Shown here: positions 7,068 to 15,941 of the stretch, piece by piece
How positions within the stretch are numbered: position 1 is the first letter of the stretch
Layout: every line of letters begins with the position of its first letter
From: JAJBWD01 sp041821285
Lineage (GTDB): Bacteria; Bacillota; Clostridia; Clostridiales; Clostridiaceae
Length of the DNA: 21,443 bases
NCBI GenBank assembly: GCA_041821285.1
Contig: JBGUER010000030.1
Span: 1-21,443 of the forward strand
Direction: 5' to 3'
The notes under the pieces: generated by a model
What the model saw: the letters and a program-made list of their open reading frames with translations, nothing else
The model's database searches: none
Told to the model about the DNA's origin: nothing
Position numbers and translations under genes: made by a program

Positions 7068-7094
7068 ATGAAGAAAATTTATGGAAAATATTAA
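7068..7094 (+). other. Possible 8-codon leader ORF overlapping the MFS start
   Basis: ATG at 7068 opens an 8-codon frame (MKKIYGKY, stop 7092-7094) that overlaps the MFS gene start at 7081 by 14 bases in another frame. The only Shine-Dalgarno-like sequence here, CGGGAGAAA (7049-7057), is 13 bases from this ATG but 26 bases from the MFS ATG. An in-frame stop at 7069-7071 rules out an earlier MFS start. This suggests translational coupling, or an old frameshift at the N-terminus. Weak evidence. Confidence 0.3.
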
Positions 7095-8250
7095 AATTAA
7101 ATTAAAATTATATGGAATATATTTATTAATGTATGGTGGAGTTGCAAGTTATTCACCATTTTTACCAGTATATTTAAAAGAAAAAGAATTATCCTATAGT
7201 AGAATAGGAATAATATTAGCTTCTATTGCTATAGTAGCTGTTTTTTTTCAGCCCCTATGGGGATTTTTAACTGATAGGTATTTTGGAAAAATAAAAACAC
7301 TTTCAATATTAATTTTAGTAAGTTCTCCAACAATACTAATTTTAAGCTTTGCTAAAGGATTTTATACAATTATTTTTGTTGTAATAGTGTTTGCTATGTT
7401 TCAAAGTCCTATATTATCTATTTGTGATGCTTTTAGTTATGAAATAATAGAAAAGAATAAAGGCATGGAATATGGAAAAATCAGATTACAAGGTTCTGTT
7501 GGATATGCAGTTGTAGCTTTATTTATGGGTAGTATTATATTGAGATTTGGTATATCTGTTATATTTTATTTGTATTTTATTTTTTCTATTTTAGCTATAT
7601 TTTTGATTAGATCCTTTAAATATGATAGGAGAACCTCTTATTCTAAAATAGATATAACTGATATGATAAAGATTTTAAAGGATAAAAGGTTTATTCTCCT
7701 TTTATTTAGTGTATTATTATTAAATATTGCTATAAGTGTAAATGCAAGCTATGTTTCATTGGTAATAATTGCAACAGGAGGAAATGTTTCTAGCCTTGGA
7801 GTAGTGTGGTTTGTAATAGCAATAAGTGAATTGCCATCATTTTTTTTAGGAAATAAGATATTAAGTAAAGTTGGTATTTTAAATCTATACCTTATTAGTT
7901 TCTTATTATTTACAATAAGATTTTTATTAATATCTTTTAGTAAAAATTATAATAGTGTAATATTATTTGAGGCAATGCAATCTATAACTTTTCCATTTTA
8001 TTTAATGGCAGCTTTTGCATATATAAATAAATTAATTTTACCTAAAATGAGGACTTCTATTATGGCATTATTTTCAGCCTTTGCTGGATTAGGAAGTTTT
8101 ATAGGAAATTTGTCAGGAGGTATAATTTTAGAACATATCAGTATATTTTATCTTTTTAGAATTATTACTGTTGTTGCATTTATTGGATTTGTGTTAACAT
8201 TAATATTAAAAGTAGCTGATAAGAGGTATAATATAAATATAAAAGTTTGA
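7081..8250 (+). CDS. MFS transporter, MFS_1-like type
   Basis: A 389-residue membrane protein with about 12 hydrophobic helices, organised as two six-helix halves separated by a charged loop near residue 180-200 (KYDRRTSYSKIDITDMIKILKDKR). The first loop motif GFLTDRYFGKIKT (about 60-73) is the MFS signature between helices 2 and 3. The N-terminus (LYGIYLLMYGGVASYSPFLPVYL) resembles the MFS_1_like group that includes the 3-phenylpropionate permease type and LacY-like symporters. The substrate cannot be read from the sequence. The start has no well-placed ribosome site of its own; the in-frame stop at 7069 leaves ATG 7081 as the first choice. It is followed after 10 bases by the CvfB-type gene, so the two are very likely co-transcribed and share the terminator at 9098. 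Confidence 0.88.
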   Translation: MENIKIKLKLYGIYLLMYGGVASYSPFLPVYLKEKELSYSRIGIILASIAIVAVFFQPLWGFLTDRYFGKIKTLSILILVSSPTILILSFAKGFYTIIFVVIVFAMFQSPILSICDAFSYEIIEKNKGMEYGKIRLQGSVGYAVVALFMGSIILRFGISVIFYLYFIFSILAIFLIRSFKYDRRTSYSKIDITDMIKILKDKRFILLLFSVLLLNIAISVNASYVSLVIIATGGNVSSLGVVWFVIAISELPSFFLGNKILSKVGILNLYLISFLLFTIRFLLISFSKNYNSVILFEAMQSITFPFYLMAAFAYINKLILPKMRTSIMALFSAFAGLGSFIGNLSGGIILEHISIFYLFRIITVVAFIGFVLTLILKVADKRYNINIKV

Positions 8251-8260
8251 GGAGGATATT

Positions 8261-9097
8261 ATGATTAAAATTGGAGATTATAATAAATTAAAAATATTAA
8301 GAAAAACTAGTATAGGTTATTTTTTAAATGAAAAAGAAGAAATGGAAAATGATATATTGCTTCCATTTAATAATACAGAAGAAAGAGAGCTTGAAGTATC
8401 TGATGAAGTTGAGGCGTTTATATATAAAGACTCTAAGGATAGACCTATTGCTACATTAAAAATACCATATGCTAAAGTTTCAGATTTAGCTTATTTAAAA
8501 GTTGTAGCAAGGTCTAAAATAGGATGCTTTTTAGATTTTGGATTAGAGAGAGATTTATTTGTACCTATGAAAGAGCAGTGTTATTTGATGGAAGAAGGTT
8601 TATCTTATTTAGTTTATGTGTATGAAGATAAAACGTCAAGACTTGCAGCTACTACATATATAGAAAAATACCTTAAATTTGACCATGAATATAAAGTAGG
8701 GGACGAAAAGGAAGCTATAGTATACGGATTTCAAACAAACGGAAGTTTAATGATTGCTATAGATGGTATTTACAAAGGTGTAATATTAAAAAATGAATAT
8801 TTTACAAAAGTTACTGTAGGAGAAAAATTATCTGTTAGGATAATAAAAATATATGAAGATGGCAAAATAGGAGCAACTCCTAGAAAAAAAGCAGTTGACG
8901 AGAGAAAAACATTAGAACAGATAATAATGAAATATTTAGAAGAACATGATGGATTTATGGAGTATAATGATAAAAGTTCTCCTGAAGATATTAGACTAGT
9001 ATTTAAAGAAAGTAAAAATTATTTTAAAAACACTTTAGGTAGTCTTATGAAAAAGGGACTTATTTATCAAGATAAAGAAGGAACTCATATAAAGTAG
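8261..9097 (+). CDS. cvfB: S1-domain RNA-binding protein, CvfB/YitL family
   Basis: A 278-residue soluble protein matching the CvfB (conserved virulence factor B) family: a run of S1/OB-fold RNA-binding domains followed by a C-terminal winged helix. The first OB unit is about residues 1-65 (MIKIGDYNKLKIL...GYFLN...DILLPF). A second canonical S1 unit at about 70-135 has GCFLDFGLERDLFVP, and a third lies near 140-205. The winged helix is in the last 65-70 residues (IMKYLEEHDGFM...FKNTLGSLMKKGLI). Staphylococcal CvfB binds RNA and affects virulence gene expression; the exact job in clostridia is not settled. GGAGG before the ATG overlaps the end of the MFS gene, and both are in one operon. Gene order may only reflect shared transcription. 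Confidence 0.88.
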   Translation: MIKIGDYNKLKILRKTSIGYFLNEKEEMENDILLPFNNTEERELEVSDEVEAFIYKDSKDRPIATLKIPYAKVSDLAYLKVVARSKIGCFLDFGLERDLFVPMKEQCYLMEEGLSYLVYVYEDKTSRLAATTYIEKYLKFDHEYKVGDEKEAIVYGFQTNGSLMIAIDGIYKGVILKNEYFTKVTVGEKLSVRIIKIYEDGKIGATPRKKAVDERKTLEQIIMKYLEEHDGFMEYNDKSSPEDIRLVFKESKNYFKNTLGSLMKKGLIYQDKEGTHIK

Positions 9098-9128
9098 AAA
9101 AGAAGGAAGCTTAAAGCTTCCTTCTTTT
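9098..9128. terminator. Bidirectional terminator overlapping the Ca2+ ATPase stop
   Basis: AAAAGAAGGAAGC (9098-9110), loop TTAAA, GCTTCCTTCTTTT (9116-9128): a perfect 13-bp stem ending in T4 on the plus strand. On the minus strand the 5' arm encodes the last residues KRRKL of the ATPase and the loop contains its TAA stop (9111-9113). Confidence 0.88.
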
Positions 9129-11726
9129 AAATATCTTCCAAATTTCGTTAAATATAATAGGGCATATAGATAGAAGACCTACAAATGACCAATCTCTTAA
9201 AGTTAAACTAAATACTTTGAATTGTGTTGACAGTATAGGTATTGATATTATTGCAAACTGAAGTACAATTCCAAATAATAAAGCCTCTACTAAATACTTA
9301 TTTGAGAAAAATCCTATTTTAAATATTGATTTTGTTCTGTGTCTTAAATTAAAAGCGTGGAATAATTGTGAAATACTTAGTACTACAAAAGCCATAGTTT
9401 GTGCGTGCATTAGTGAATTCGGATATACTTTTCTACCTATTACGAAGGCTATTAAAGTCAAAGTACCAATAAGCAAACCATTAACTAGTATTAAGCTCGC
9501 GCCACCTTGTGCAAACAAACCTTCTTTAGGATCACGAGGCTTATCTTCCATAACAGATTCGTCACCAGGGTCAACGCCTAGAGCAAGAGCTGGAAAGGTA
9601 TCTGTTATTAAATTAACCCATAAAATATGTATTGATATTAATGGGGAAGACCAATTTAAAAGAATGGCTACGAAAATAGCAAATATTTCACCTACATTAC
9701 AAGATAATAAAAATAATATAGTTTTTCTAATGTTACTAAATATATTTCTTCCTTCTTTTATGGCACTAACTATAGTTGAAAAATTGTCATCAGTTAAAAT
9801 CATATCTGCAGCACCTTTTGCTACATCAGTACCAGTAATTCCCATAGCAACTCCAATGTCAGCAGCTTTCAAAGATGGTGCGTCATTTACCCCGTCTCCA
9901 GTCATAGAAACAATATTTCCTTTTGATTTTAATGCTTTAACTATTTTTACTTTATGCTCAGGAGATACTCTAGCATAAACTCTTATTTTATCAGTTATTT
10001 TACTGAATTCTTCATCAGAAAGTGCATCTATTTCATAACCAAACATAGCTTGATCCTCATTATCAGCTATGTCTAGTTCCTTAGCTATGGCAAAAGCTGT
10101 AGATTTATGATCTCCTGTTATCATAACAGTTTTAATACCAGATTTTTTGCAAAGATCAATTGAGTCTTTGACTTCTAATCGTGGGGGGTCAATCATTCCA
10201 ACTAAGCCTAAGAAAATCAAATCATCTTCTAGATTATCTATTTCTATATGAGTGCTTGGAATAATCTTATAAGCAGAAGCTAAAACTCTTAAAGCAGTAT
10301 TAGACATAGATTCAGAAGATTCTAATATGTCTTGTTTTATTTTATCTGTTATAGGAAGAATTTCACCGTCTAAACTAATCCAATTTATTTTTTTTATTAA
10401 ATTATCCACCGCACCCTTGGTCATTACATAATATTCATCTTCATAAGAATTTACAGTAGTCATAAGTTTTCTATCTGAATCAAATGGTATTTCATTTTTT
10501 CTTTCATGTATTTCATTTAATTTATCTTTGTAAATATTAAGATTTATGCCTACATCAATAAGAGCAATTTCAGTTGGATCGCCAGATTTTGAAGACTTAG
10601 TACTTACTGAGTCATTGCATAAAACTATATTTTCAATTAATAAATTATCTGTTTTATTATTTTTATCAATATTTTTAATATCATCTAATTTGTTATTAGC
10701 ATAATATTTTAGAACAGTCATTTTGTTTTGAGTTAAGGTACCAGTTTTGTCGGAGCATATAATATTAACAGAACCTAAAGTTTCCACGGCTGGAAGTTTT
10801 CTAATTATAGCATTTTCTTTTATCATTCTTTGAACGCCTAGCGCCAAAACTATAGTAACAATAGCGGCTAATCCTTCAGGAACTGCGGCTACTGCAAGAC
10901 TTATAGCAGTTAAGAACATCTCTAGTATATCCCTTTTTTGAAGGACTCCAACTACAAACATAACAGCGCATATTATAACAGCACCTATCCCAAGAATTTT
11001 TCCAAGGCTAGCTAATTTCTTTTGAAGAGGAGTTATATCTTCTTGTTCATCTCCAAGCATTTTAGCTATTTTACCTATTTCAGTTTTCATTCCAGTATCA
11101 ACTGCAATACCTACGGCTCTTCCATAAGTTACAAGTGTTGAAGTATAAGCCATATTTTTTCTATCACCTAAAGGAGTTTTAATATTATCTATTTCTAGGT
11201 TTGCGTCTTTGTCTACAGGAACAGATTCACCAGTTAAAGCAGATTCATCAACTTTAAGGTTTGCAGTTTCTATAAGTCTTAGATCGCATGGAATGTATCT
11301 ACCTGCATCTAAAATAACAATATCGCCAGGAACTATTTCTTCAGACTGAATTTCTATTATTTCTCCATTTCTTTTGACTATAGCCTTTGGAGTAGACATT
11401 TTTTTCAAAGCTTCTAAGGCTTTTTCTGCTTTTGATTCTTGAACCACCCCAACAACAGCATTTATTAGTATAACTATTGCAATAATAACAGTATCACTTA
11501 TTTCTCCTACAGCACCGGATACAATAGCTGCTACTATAAGGATATAGATTAAAGCATCGTTTAGTTGTGATAAGAATAATTTGAACAATGATTTTTTCTT
11601 TTTACCTTCTAATTCATTTTTACCATATTCTTCCTGACTTTTAACAACTTCTTCATTAGTTAAACCAGAAAATGTATCTACGTTTAGTTTTTTTATAACT
11701 TCTTTAATAGATTCATTAAACCACAA
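9111..11726 (-). CDS. P-type Ca2+-transporting ATPase (P2 type)
   Basis: Pumps Ca2+ out of the cytosol using ATP. About 871 residues, the usual length of bacterial PacL/YloB-type pumps without extra domains. Seen in order: actuator motif ALTGES (about 166-171), PEGL in the fourth membrane helix (about 286), phosphorylation motif DKTGTLT with the aspartate near 329, ATP-binding KGAVD, hinge MTGDGVNDAP, and NLITDTFPAL in the sixth helix, whose N and D match Ca2+ ligands of SERCA-type pumps. Start choice: AGAGGTGAT (11731-11739) is placed for TTG at 11724-11726 (MWFNESIKEV). A GTG three codons earlier (11733-11735) lies inside that ribosome site, so I reject it. It is downstream of nadE with no terminator between and is probably co-transcribed. 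Stop codon and last codons are inside the shared terminator. Confidence 0.94.
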   Translation of the reverse strand: MWFNESIKEVIKKLNVDTFSGLTNEEVVKSQEEYGKNELEGKKKKSLFKLFLSQLNDALIYILIVAAIVSGAVGEISDTVIIAIVILINAVVGVVQESKAEKALEALKKMSTPKAIVKRNGEIIEIQSEEIVPGDIVILDAGRYIPCDLRLIETANLKVDESALTGESVPVDKDANLEIDNIKTPLGDRKNMAYTSTLVTYGRAVGIAVDTGMKTEIGKIAKMLGDEQEDITPLQKKLASLGKILGIGAVIICAVMFVVGVLQKRDILEMFLTAISLAVAAVPEGLAAIVTIVLALGVQRMIKENAIIRKLPAVETLGSVNIICSDKTGTLTQNKMTVLKYYANNKLDDIKNIDKNNKTDNLLIENIVLCNDSVSTKSSKSGDPTEIALIDVGINLNIYKDKLNEIHERKNEIPFDSDRKLMTTVNSYEDEYYVMTKGAVDNLIKKINWISLDGEILPITDKIKQDILESSESMSNTALRVLASAYKIIPSTHIEIDNLEDDLIFLGLVGMIDPPRLEVKDSIDLCKKSGIKTVMITGDHKSTAFAIAKELDIADNEDQAMFGYEIDALSDEEFSKITDKIRVYARVSPEHKVKIVKALKSKGNIVSMTGDGVNDAPSLKAADIGVAMGITGTDVAKGAADMILTDDNFSTIVSAIKEGRNIFSNIRKTILFLLSCNVGEIFAIFVAILLNWSSPLISIHILWVNLITDTFPALALGVDPGDESVMEDKPRDPKEGLFAQGGASLILVNGLLIGTLTLIAFVIGRKVYPNSLMHAQTMAFVVLSISQLFHAFNLRHRTKSIFKIGFFSNKYLVEALLFGIVLQFAIISIPILSTQFKVFSLTLRDWSFVGLLSICPIIFNEIWKIFKRRKL

Positions 11727-11762
11727 AAATATCACCTCTATTTTATTATTTGTTTTTATTAT

Positions 11763-13664
11763 TTATTTTAACCATAAATTATAACTAGCATCAGATGGCA
11801 TTCGAAGATCTCCTCTTGGAGAAAGGCTTACAGTTCCTACTTTTGGACCATCTGGTATAGCAGACCTTTTAAATTGCTGAGTGAAAAATCTTTTTATAAA
11901 ATATAGATACCATTTTTCTATTTCTTCACAGGAATAAATATTTTTAAATGCTTCATTAGCCAGTGTTAGAATTTTTTCTTTATTTGAACCCTGTCTCATA
12001 AAATAATAAATAAAAAAGTCATGGAGCTCATAAGGGCCTACGATATCTTCAGTTTTCTGAGTTATTTCCCCATTTTTATCTTTTGGTAATAGTTCAGGGC
12101 TAACTGGGGTATTTAATATGTCAAGAAGGATGTGACAAGTGGCCTTATCAACTTCATTTAAAGCAACATATTCAACTAGATACCTAACTAGTGTTTTAGG
12201 AATAGAACAGTTTACTGCATACATAGACATGTGATCTCCGTTATAAGTACACCATCCAAGTGCAAGTTCAGATAAATCACCAGTTCCTATTAAAAGTCCT
12301 CCTTCTTTATTGGATATATCCATAAGGATTTGAGTTCGTTCTCTAGCTTGAACGTTTTCGTAAGTTACATTATGAATGTTTTTATCATGATTTATGTCTT
12401 TAAAGTGCAAAAGGCAAGCTTCAACTATATTTATTTCTGTTAAACTTGTACCTAGATTATTACAAAGATTTTTAGCATTGTTGTAAGTTCTATCTGAAGT
12501 CCCAAATCCAGGCATTGTTATTGTTAATATATTCTTTCTTGGAATACCTAAAATGTCAAAAGTTTTAGTAGCTACTAAAAGAGCTAGTGTGGAGTCTAAT
12601 CCTCCAGATATTCCTATAATAACTTTTTTTAAATTAGTATGGCATATTCTTTTAGCTAAGGCTGAACTTTGAATATTAAAAATTTCTTTGCATCTTTCTT
12701 CTCTTAATTTATCATCAGATGGAACAAATGGATGTTTATCCACATATCTATTGAATTCTCCATAGAATTCATATTCATATTTAAAATTTATTTCTCTAAT
12801 ATCTTCAGTTATATTACTATCTCTAAAACTAATGTTTCGAAGTCTTTCGTTATTTAGTTTAGATATATCTATGATAGAAGTTAAAACTTCATTATCTCTA
12901 TTAAATCTATTGTTTTCATTTAAAATAGAACCATTTTCAGATATTAATAAATGACCACTAAAGACTAGATCTGTAGAGGATTCATAAACTCCTGCTGAAG
13001 AATATACATAGGAACATATAGCTCTAGCACTTTGGTTTGCAACTAAATTTTTTCTATAGGCAGCTTTTGATACTATTTCGTTTGAAGCAGATAAATTTCC
13101 AATAATATTGGCACCTTTAAGAGCTAAATAACTACTAGGAGGAATAGTAACCCATAAGTCTTCACATATTTCAAATCCAAATTTAACTTCATTATATGTG
13201 AATATTAAATCAGTTCCAAAAGGGATATCCTTTTGGAAATCTAGAGAAATCATTTCTTTTTTTATATTTAACCCTTCGGTAAACCATCTTTTTTCGTAAA
13301 ACTCAGTATAATTTGGAATATAACTTTTTGGAACTATTCCAAGTATTTTCCCTTTAAAGATTATATATGCTGAGTTATATAATATATTGTTAATTTTAAG
13401 TGGAGCACCTATAGCTATTAATATGTCTTTTTTTCTACTATATTCTTTTATTTCATTTATACCTTTGTAGTTTTCCTCTATCAAAAGATCTTGAAGAAAT
13501 AGATCTTGACAGGTATAAGAAGTTAAAGATAATTCAGGAAATACTACTAATTTAGAATGTTTAGATTCAGCTAATTCTATACATTTTTTTATTTGTTCTA
13601 AGTTATAATCTATATCTGAAACTCTAGTTTTAGGGCAAGCAGCAGATACTTTAATAAAATTCAT
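11763..13664 (-). CDS. nadE: Glutamine-dependent NAD+ synthetase
   Basis: Converts nicotinic acid adenine dinucleotide to NAD+ with ATP, taking ammonia from glutamine. The 633 residues make a two-domain enzyme. The N-terminal nitrilase-type glutaminase carries the triad Glu44 (FPELSLT), Lys113 (VPKSYIPNY) and Cys167 (FEICEDLW). The C-terminal synthetase has the ATP-binding P-loop SGGLDS at 353-358 and the conserved GTGDLSELALGW and HMSMYAVNCSIPKTL segments. All key residues are present and the length is normal. ATG is preceded by GAGGTGATT. It is first in a minus-strand pair with the Ca2+ ATPase (36-base gap, no terminator). A TATAAT at 13688-13693 could be its -10, but no convincing -35 is seen, which would suit a regulated promoter. 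Confidence 0.96.
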   Translation of the reverse strand: MNFIKVSAACPKTRVSDIDYNLEQIKKCIELAESKHSKLVVFPELSLTSYTCQDLFLQDLLIEENYKGINEIKEYSRKKDILIAIGAPLKINNILYNSAYIIFKGKILGIVPKSYIPNYTEFYEKRWFTEGLNIKKEMISLDFQKDIPFGTDLIFTYNEVKFGFEICEDLWVTIPPSSYLALKGANIIGNLSASNEIVSKAAYRKNLVANQSARAICSYVYSSAGVYESSTDLVFSGHLLISENGSILNENNRFNRDNEVLTSIIDISKLNNERLRNISFRDSNITEDIREINFKYEYEFYGEFNRYVDKHPFVPSDDKLREERCKEIFNIQSSALAKRICHTNLKKVIIGISGGLDSTLALLVATKTFDILGIPRKNILTITMPGFGTSDRTYNNAKNLCNNLGTSLTEINIVEACLLHFKDINHDKNIHNVTYENVQARERTQILMDISNKEGGLLIGTGDLSELALGWCTYNGDHMSMYAVNCSIPKTLVRYLVEYVALNEVDKATCHILLDILNTPVSPELLPKDKNGEITQKTEDIVGPYELHDFFIYYFMRQGSNKEKILTLANEAFKNIYSCEEIEKWYLYFIKRFFTQQFKRSAIPDGPKVGTVSLSPRGDLRMPSDASYNLWLK

Positions 13665-13693
13665 TTAATCACCTCGTAAAAAATATAATTATA

Positions 13694-13733
13694 TTCTATC
13701 ACAAGTTAATTTTTTTTATAAGGCATGATAGAA
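13694..13733. repeat. Inverted repeat at the nadE promoter region
   Basis: TTCTATCA (13694-13701) and TGATAGAA (13726-13733) are perfect 8-base inverted copies, 32 bp centre to centre. The left copy touches the candidate nadE -10. It may be an operator with two half-sites three turns apart, or chance. The rest of 13665-13830 is AT-rich DNA with no supported gene; only two tiny frames near 13756 and 13773 occur. Confidence 0.35.
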
Positions 13734-13831
13734 AATAGAGTAAAACAGAGGAAACATGAGAAAGAGAGATATATGGTTTCGAATAATCCTTTAAGTGGTA
13801 TTAAATAACTTATAAAAGAATAAAATAAAGC

Positions 13832-13860
13832 TTGTAAAAAGAATAAGATTAACTTATAAT
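13832..13860 (+). promoter_or_regulatory. Promoter of the NfeD-SPFH operon
   Basis: TTGTAA (13832-13837), 17-base spacer, TATAAT (13855-13860). The start would be near 13867 and the leader about 87 bases. A second TATAAT at 13915-13920 lacks a good -35. Confidence 0.65.
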
Positions 13861-13953
13861 ATTATTATAGTAAATAAATTATTTGCAATAATTTTAATTA
13901 ATTAAGAATTGTTGTATAATAGAAATAAGTATATAAGAAAGGAGGATTTTATT

Positions 13954-14388
13954 ATGATTCCAGCATTAATACTATGGCTTATAATAGCAGTTGCAGCACT
14001 ATTATTTGATATGATGACAAGCGCATTTTTATTTATTTGGTTTTCAATGGGGGCAATAATTGCAATGATACTTGATTTCATGGGCGTTTCTTTTTCAATT
14101 CAAGTCCTAGTTTTTATAATTTCAAGTTTAATTCTTTTAGCTGTTGGATATCCAATTGTTAAGAAAACTATTAAGAAAACCGTACCTAAAACACCGCTAA
14201 TGGAAGAGAATTACATTGGAAGAGAACTTATAGTAGATGACCAAATAGTTCAAAAATCTATGGTGAAAATAGAAGGAATATATTGGACTATAAAAAATCA
14301 AAGTAGTGAAATAAAGAAAGGCGACAAAATTAGAATTACTGGCATAGACGGAAATAAATTAGTTGTAAGTAAAATAGAGGAGGAGTAA
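13954..14388 (+). CDS. NfeD-like membrane protein, short type
   Basis: A 144-residue protein with two or three hydrophobic helices in its first half (IPALILWLIIAVAALLFDMM and following, to about residue 70) and a C-terminal OB-fold domain (about 85-144: NYIGRELIVDD...VKIEGIYWTIKN...GDKIRITGIDGNKLVVSKIE). This is the short NfeD form that occurs as a partner of SPFH/stomatin proteins; it lacks the protease domain of long NfeD. The partner gene begins two bases after its stop. ATG 13954 is chosen because AAAGGAGGA (13938-13946) precedes it. An upstream in-frame ATG at 13909 overlaps a TATAAT and has no ribosome site. Likely role: membrane-microdomain organisation together with the SPFH protein. 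Confidence 0.9.
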   Translation: MIPALILWLIIAVAALLFDMMTSAFLFIWFSMGAIIAMILDFMGVSFSIQVLVFIISSLILLAVGYPIVKKTIKKTVPKTPLMEENYIGRELIVDDQIVQKSMVKIEGIYWTIKNQSSEIKKGDKIRITGIDGNKLVVSKIEEE

Positions 14389-14390
14389 AA

Positions 14391-15326
14391 ATGGATAAAA
14401 TATTACCAATAATTATAATTGTTTTAGTTCTTGTTACTTTAATATCATCAATAAAGGTGGTAAATACAGGGTATGTATTCTTAGTTGAAAGATTTGGACA
14501 ATTTCATAGAGTACTTGAGCCAGGATGGCATATGACAATACCTTTTGCAGATTTTGTAAGAAGAAAGGTATCAACAAAACAACAAATTCTTGATATTCAG
14601 CCACAGAATGTTATTACACTGGATAACGTTAAAATATCTATAGATAATGTAATATTCTTTAAAGTTATGGATGCTAGAGATTCTGTATATAATATAGAAA
14701 ATTTTAAATCTGGTATAATATACTCAACTATAACTAATATGAGAAATATAGTTGGTAATATGGCTCTTGATGAAGTTTTATCAGGAAGAGATAAGATAAA
14801 TAATCAGTTATTACAAGTTATAGATGAAATAACTGATGCTTATGGAATAAAAATATTATCAGTTGAAATAAAAAATATTATTCCTCCAAATGAAATTCAA
14901 CAAGCAATGGAAAAACAAATGAGAGCAGAAAGAGATAAAAGAGCAGTTATTCTTACAGCAGAAGGACAAAAACAAGGAGAAATAGCTAGAGCTGAAGGAG
15001 AAAAACAAGCTAAAATTCTACAAGCTGAGGCTGAAAAACAAGCTAATATAAGAAGAGCTGAAGGACTAAAAGAATCTCAATTACTAGAAGCAGAAGGTAA
15101 AGCGAAAGCTATAGAACAAATAGCTATAGCAGAATCTGAAGCAATAAGAAAAGTTAATACTGCGATAATAGAGTCTGGAACTAATTCAACAGTTATAGCT
15201 TTGAAACAAGTAGAAGCCTTAAAAGAAATGGCTAAAAATCCTGCTAATAAATTAATACTTCCAAATGAAACACTATCATCTTTAGGAAGTATAGCAGCTA
15301 TAGGAGAAATGTTAAAAAATAAATAG
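14391..15326 (+). CDS. SPFH/stomatin-family membrane protein (QmcA/paraslipin type)
   Basis: A 311-residue protein anchored by one N-terminal helix (about 4-22), followed by an SPFH/PHB domain (about 23-180: VERFGQFHRVLEPGWHMTIPF...LDIQPQNVITLDNV...LDEVLSGRD) and a long alanine/glutamate/lysine-rich coiled coil (about 185-260, with repeated AEGEKQA/AEAEKQA units). The C-terminus is short. Proteins of this kind oligomerise on the inner side of the membrane and form scaffolds near proteases or in lipid microdomains. The ribosome site GGAGGAG overlaps the end of the NfeD gene, so translation of the two is tightly linked. The pair is the standard NfeD-stomatin operon. A hairpin terminator follows three bases after the stop. 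No motif departs from the family. Confidence 0.93.
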   Translation: MDKILPIIIIVLVLVTLISSIKVVNTGYVFLVERFGQFHRVLEPGWHMTIPFADFVRRKVSTKQQILDIQPQNVITLDNVKISIDNVIFFKVMDARDSVYNIENFKSGIIYSTITNMRNIVGNMALDEVLSGRDKINNQLLQVIDEITDAYGIKILSVEIKNIIPPNEIQQAMEKQMRAERDKRAVILTAEGQKQGEIARAEGEKQAKILQAEAEKQANIRRAEGLKESQLLEAEGKAKAIEQIAIAESEAIRKVNTAIIESGTNSTVIALKQVEALKEMAKNPANKLILPNETLSSLGSIAAIGEMLKNK

Positions 15327-15328
15327 AC

Positions 15329-15358
15329 AAAAAAAAGTAGCTTAGGCTACTTTTTTTT
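15329..15358. terminator. Bidirectional terminator overlapping the flavin reductase stop
   Basis: A8GTAGC (15329-15341), loop TTAG, GCTACT8 (15346-15358): a 13-bp stem with a T-run on either strand. On the minus strand AAAAAAAAG encodes the terminal lysines of the flavin reductase-like protein, and its TAG stop lies in the stem. Confidence 0.88.
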
Positions 15359-15913
15359 AACTGAAAAACCAAATGTACCAAGTCTTTTTTTATCTATACC
15401 GTAATACTCACCATGGTTATAACATAAAAGATTTGCTTTTTCTAAATGAAGTTTCCCCTTAGAATCCATTAAATTGTCATCATATAAAACATTTACTATT
15501 TCAGCTGTAAATAAATCATGACTTCCTAAAGGAATAATATCTTTAACTTTGCATTCTAGTGAAATAGGGCAATTATCAATGTATGGAACATTTACTATTT
15601 CACTATCTTTCATATTAAAATCACATTCTTTTATTTTATCAAATTTGCTGCCAGATTTCACACCGCAAAAATCAACCTTTTTTGTTAAATTTACCGAAGG
15701 TATATTAACTACAAATTCTAAAGTTTCCTTTATATATTCATAGGATAATCTCGATGGTCTTACAGAAATAGATAGCATAGGAGGTTTAGTGCAAATAGTT
15801 CCTGCCCAAGCTACTGTAAATACATTAATTTTACCTTCTTTATTTTTAGATGATACTAAAACAACTGGTACCGGGTTTAAAAGAGTCCCTGCTTTAAATG
15901 AAACTTTACTCAA
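15347..15913 (-). CDS. Flavin reductase-like FMN-binding protein
   Basis: A 188-residue soluble protein of the flavin reductase-like/flavoredoxin group (split-barrel FMN binding). Seen: LLNPVPVVLVSSKNKEGKINVFTVAWAG (about 12-39), which holds the flavin-contacting T/S residues of the family, then PPMLSISVRPSRLSYEYIKET and EFVVNIPS, the usual order in flavoredoxins. The C-terminal HGEYYGIDKKRLGTFGFS is also family-like. Probable role: electron transfer or flavin reduction in an anaerobe; the partner is not in the window. The start is TTG at 15911-15913, supported by AGGAGTGAT seven bases upstream; no ATG is close. It has its own promoter and terminates in the hairpin shared with the SPFH gene. 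Confidence 0.9.
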   Translation of the reverse strand: MSKVSFKAGTLLNPVPVVLVSSKNKEGKINVFTVAWAGTICTKPPMLSISVRPSRLSYEYIKETLEFVVNIPSVNLTKKVDFCGVKSGSKFDKIKECDFNMKDSEIVNVPYIDNCPISLECKVKDIIPLGSHDLFTAEIVNVLYDDNLMDSKGKLHLEKANLLCYNHGEYYGIDKKRLGTFGFSVKKK

Positions 15914-15941
15914 AATATCACTCCTATATGTTTTTAATTAG

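Noticed and set aside
9664..9978. Plus-strand open frame inside the Ca2+ ATPase
   Set aside because: Antisense to the conserved hinge and membrane region of the pump.
11727..11735. GTG at 11733-11735 as start of the Ca2+ ATPase
   Set aside because: This GTG is part of the AGAGGTGAT ribosome site; TTG at 11724-11726 is correctly spaced from it.
13756..13794. Tiny frames upstream of nfeD (MRKRDIWFRIIL and MVSNNPLSGIK)
   Set aside because: 11-12 codons, weak ribosome sites, located upstream of the nfeD promoter, and no support from codon pattern or neighbours.
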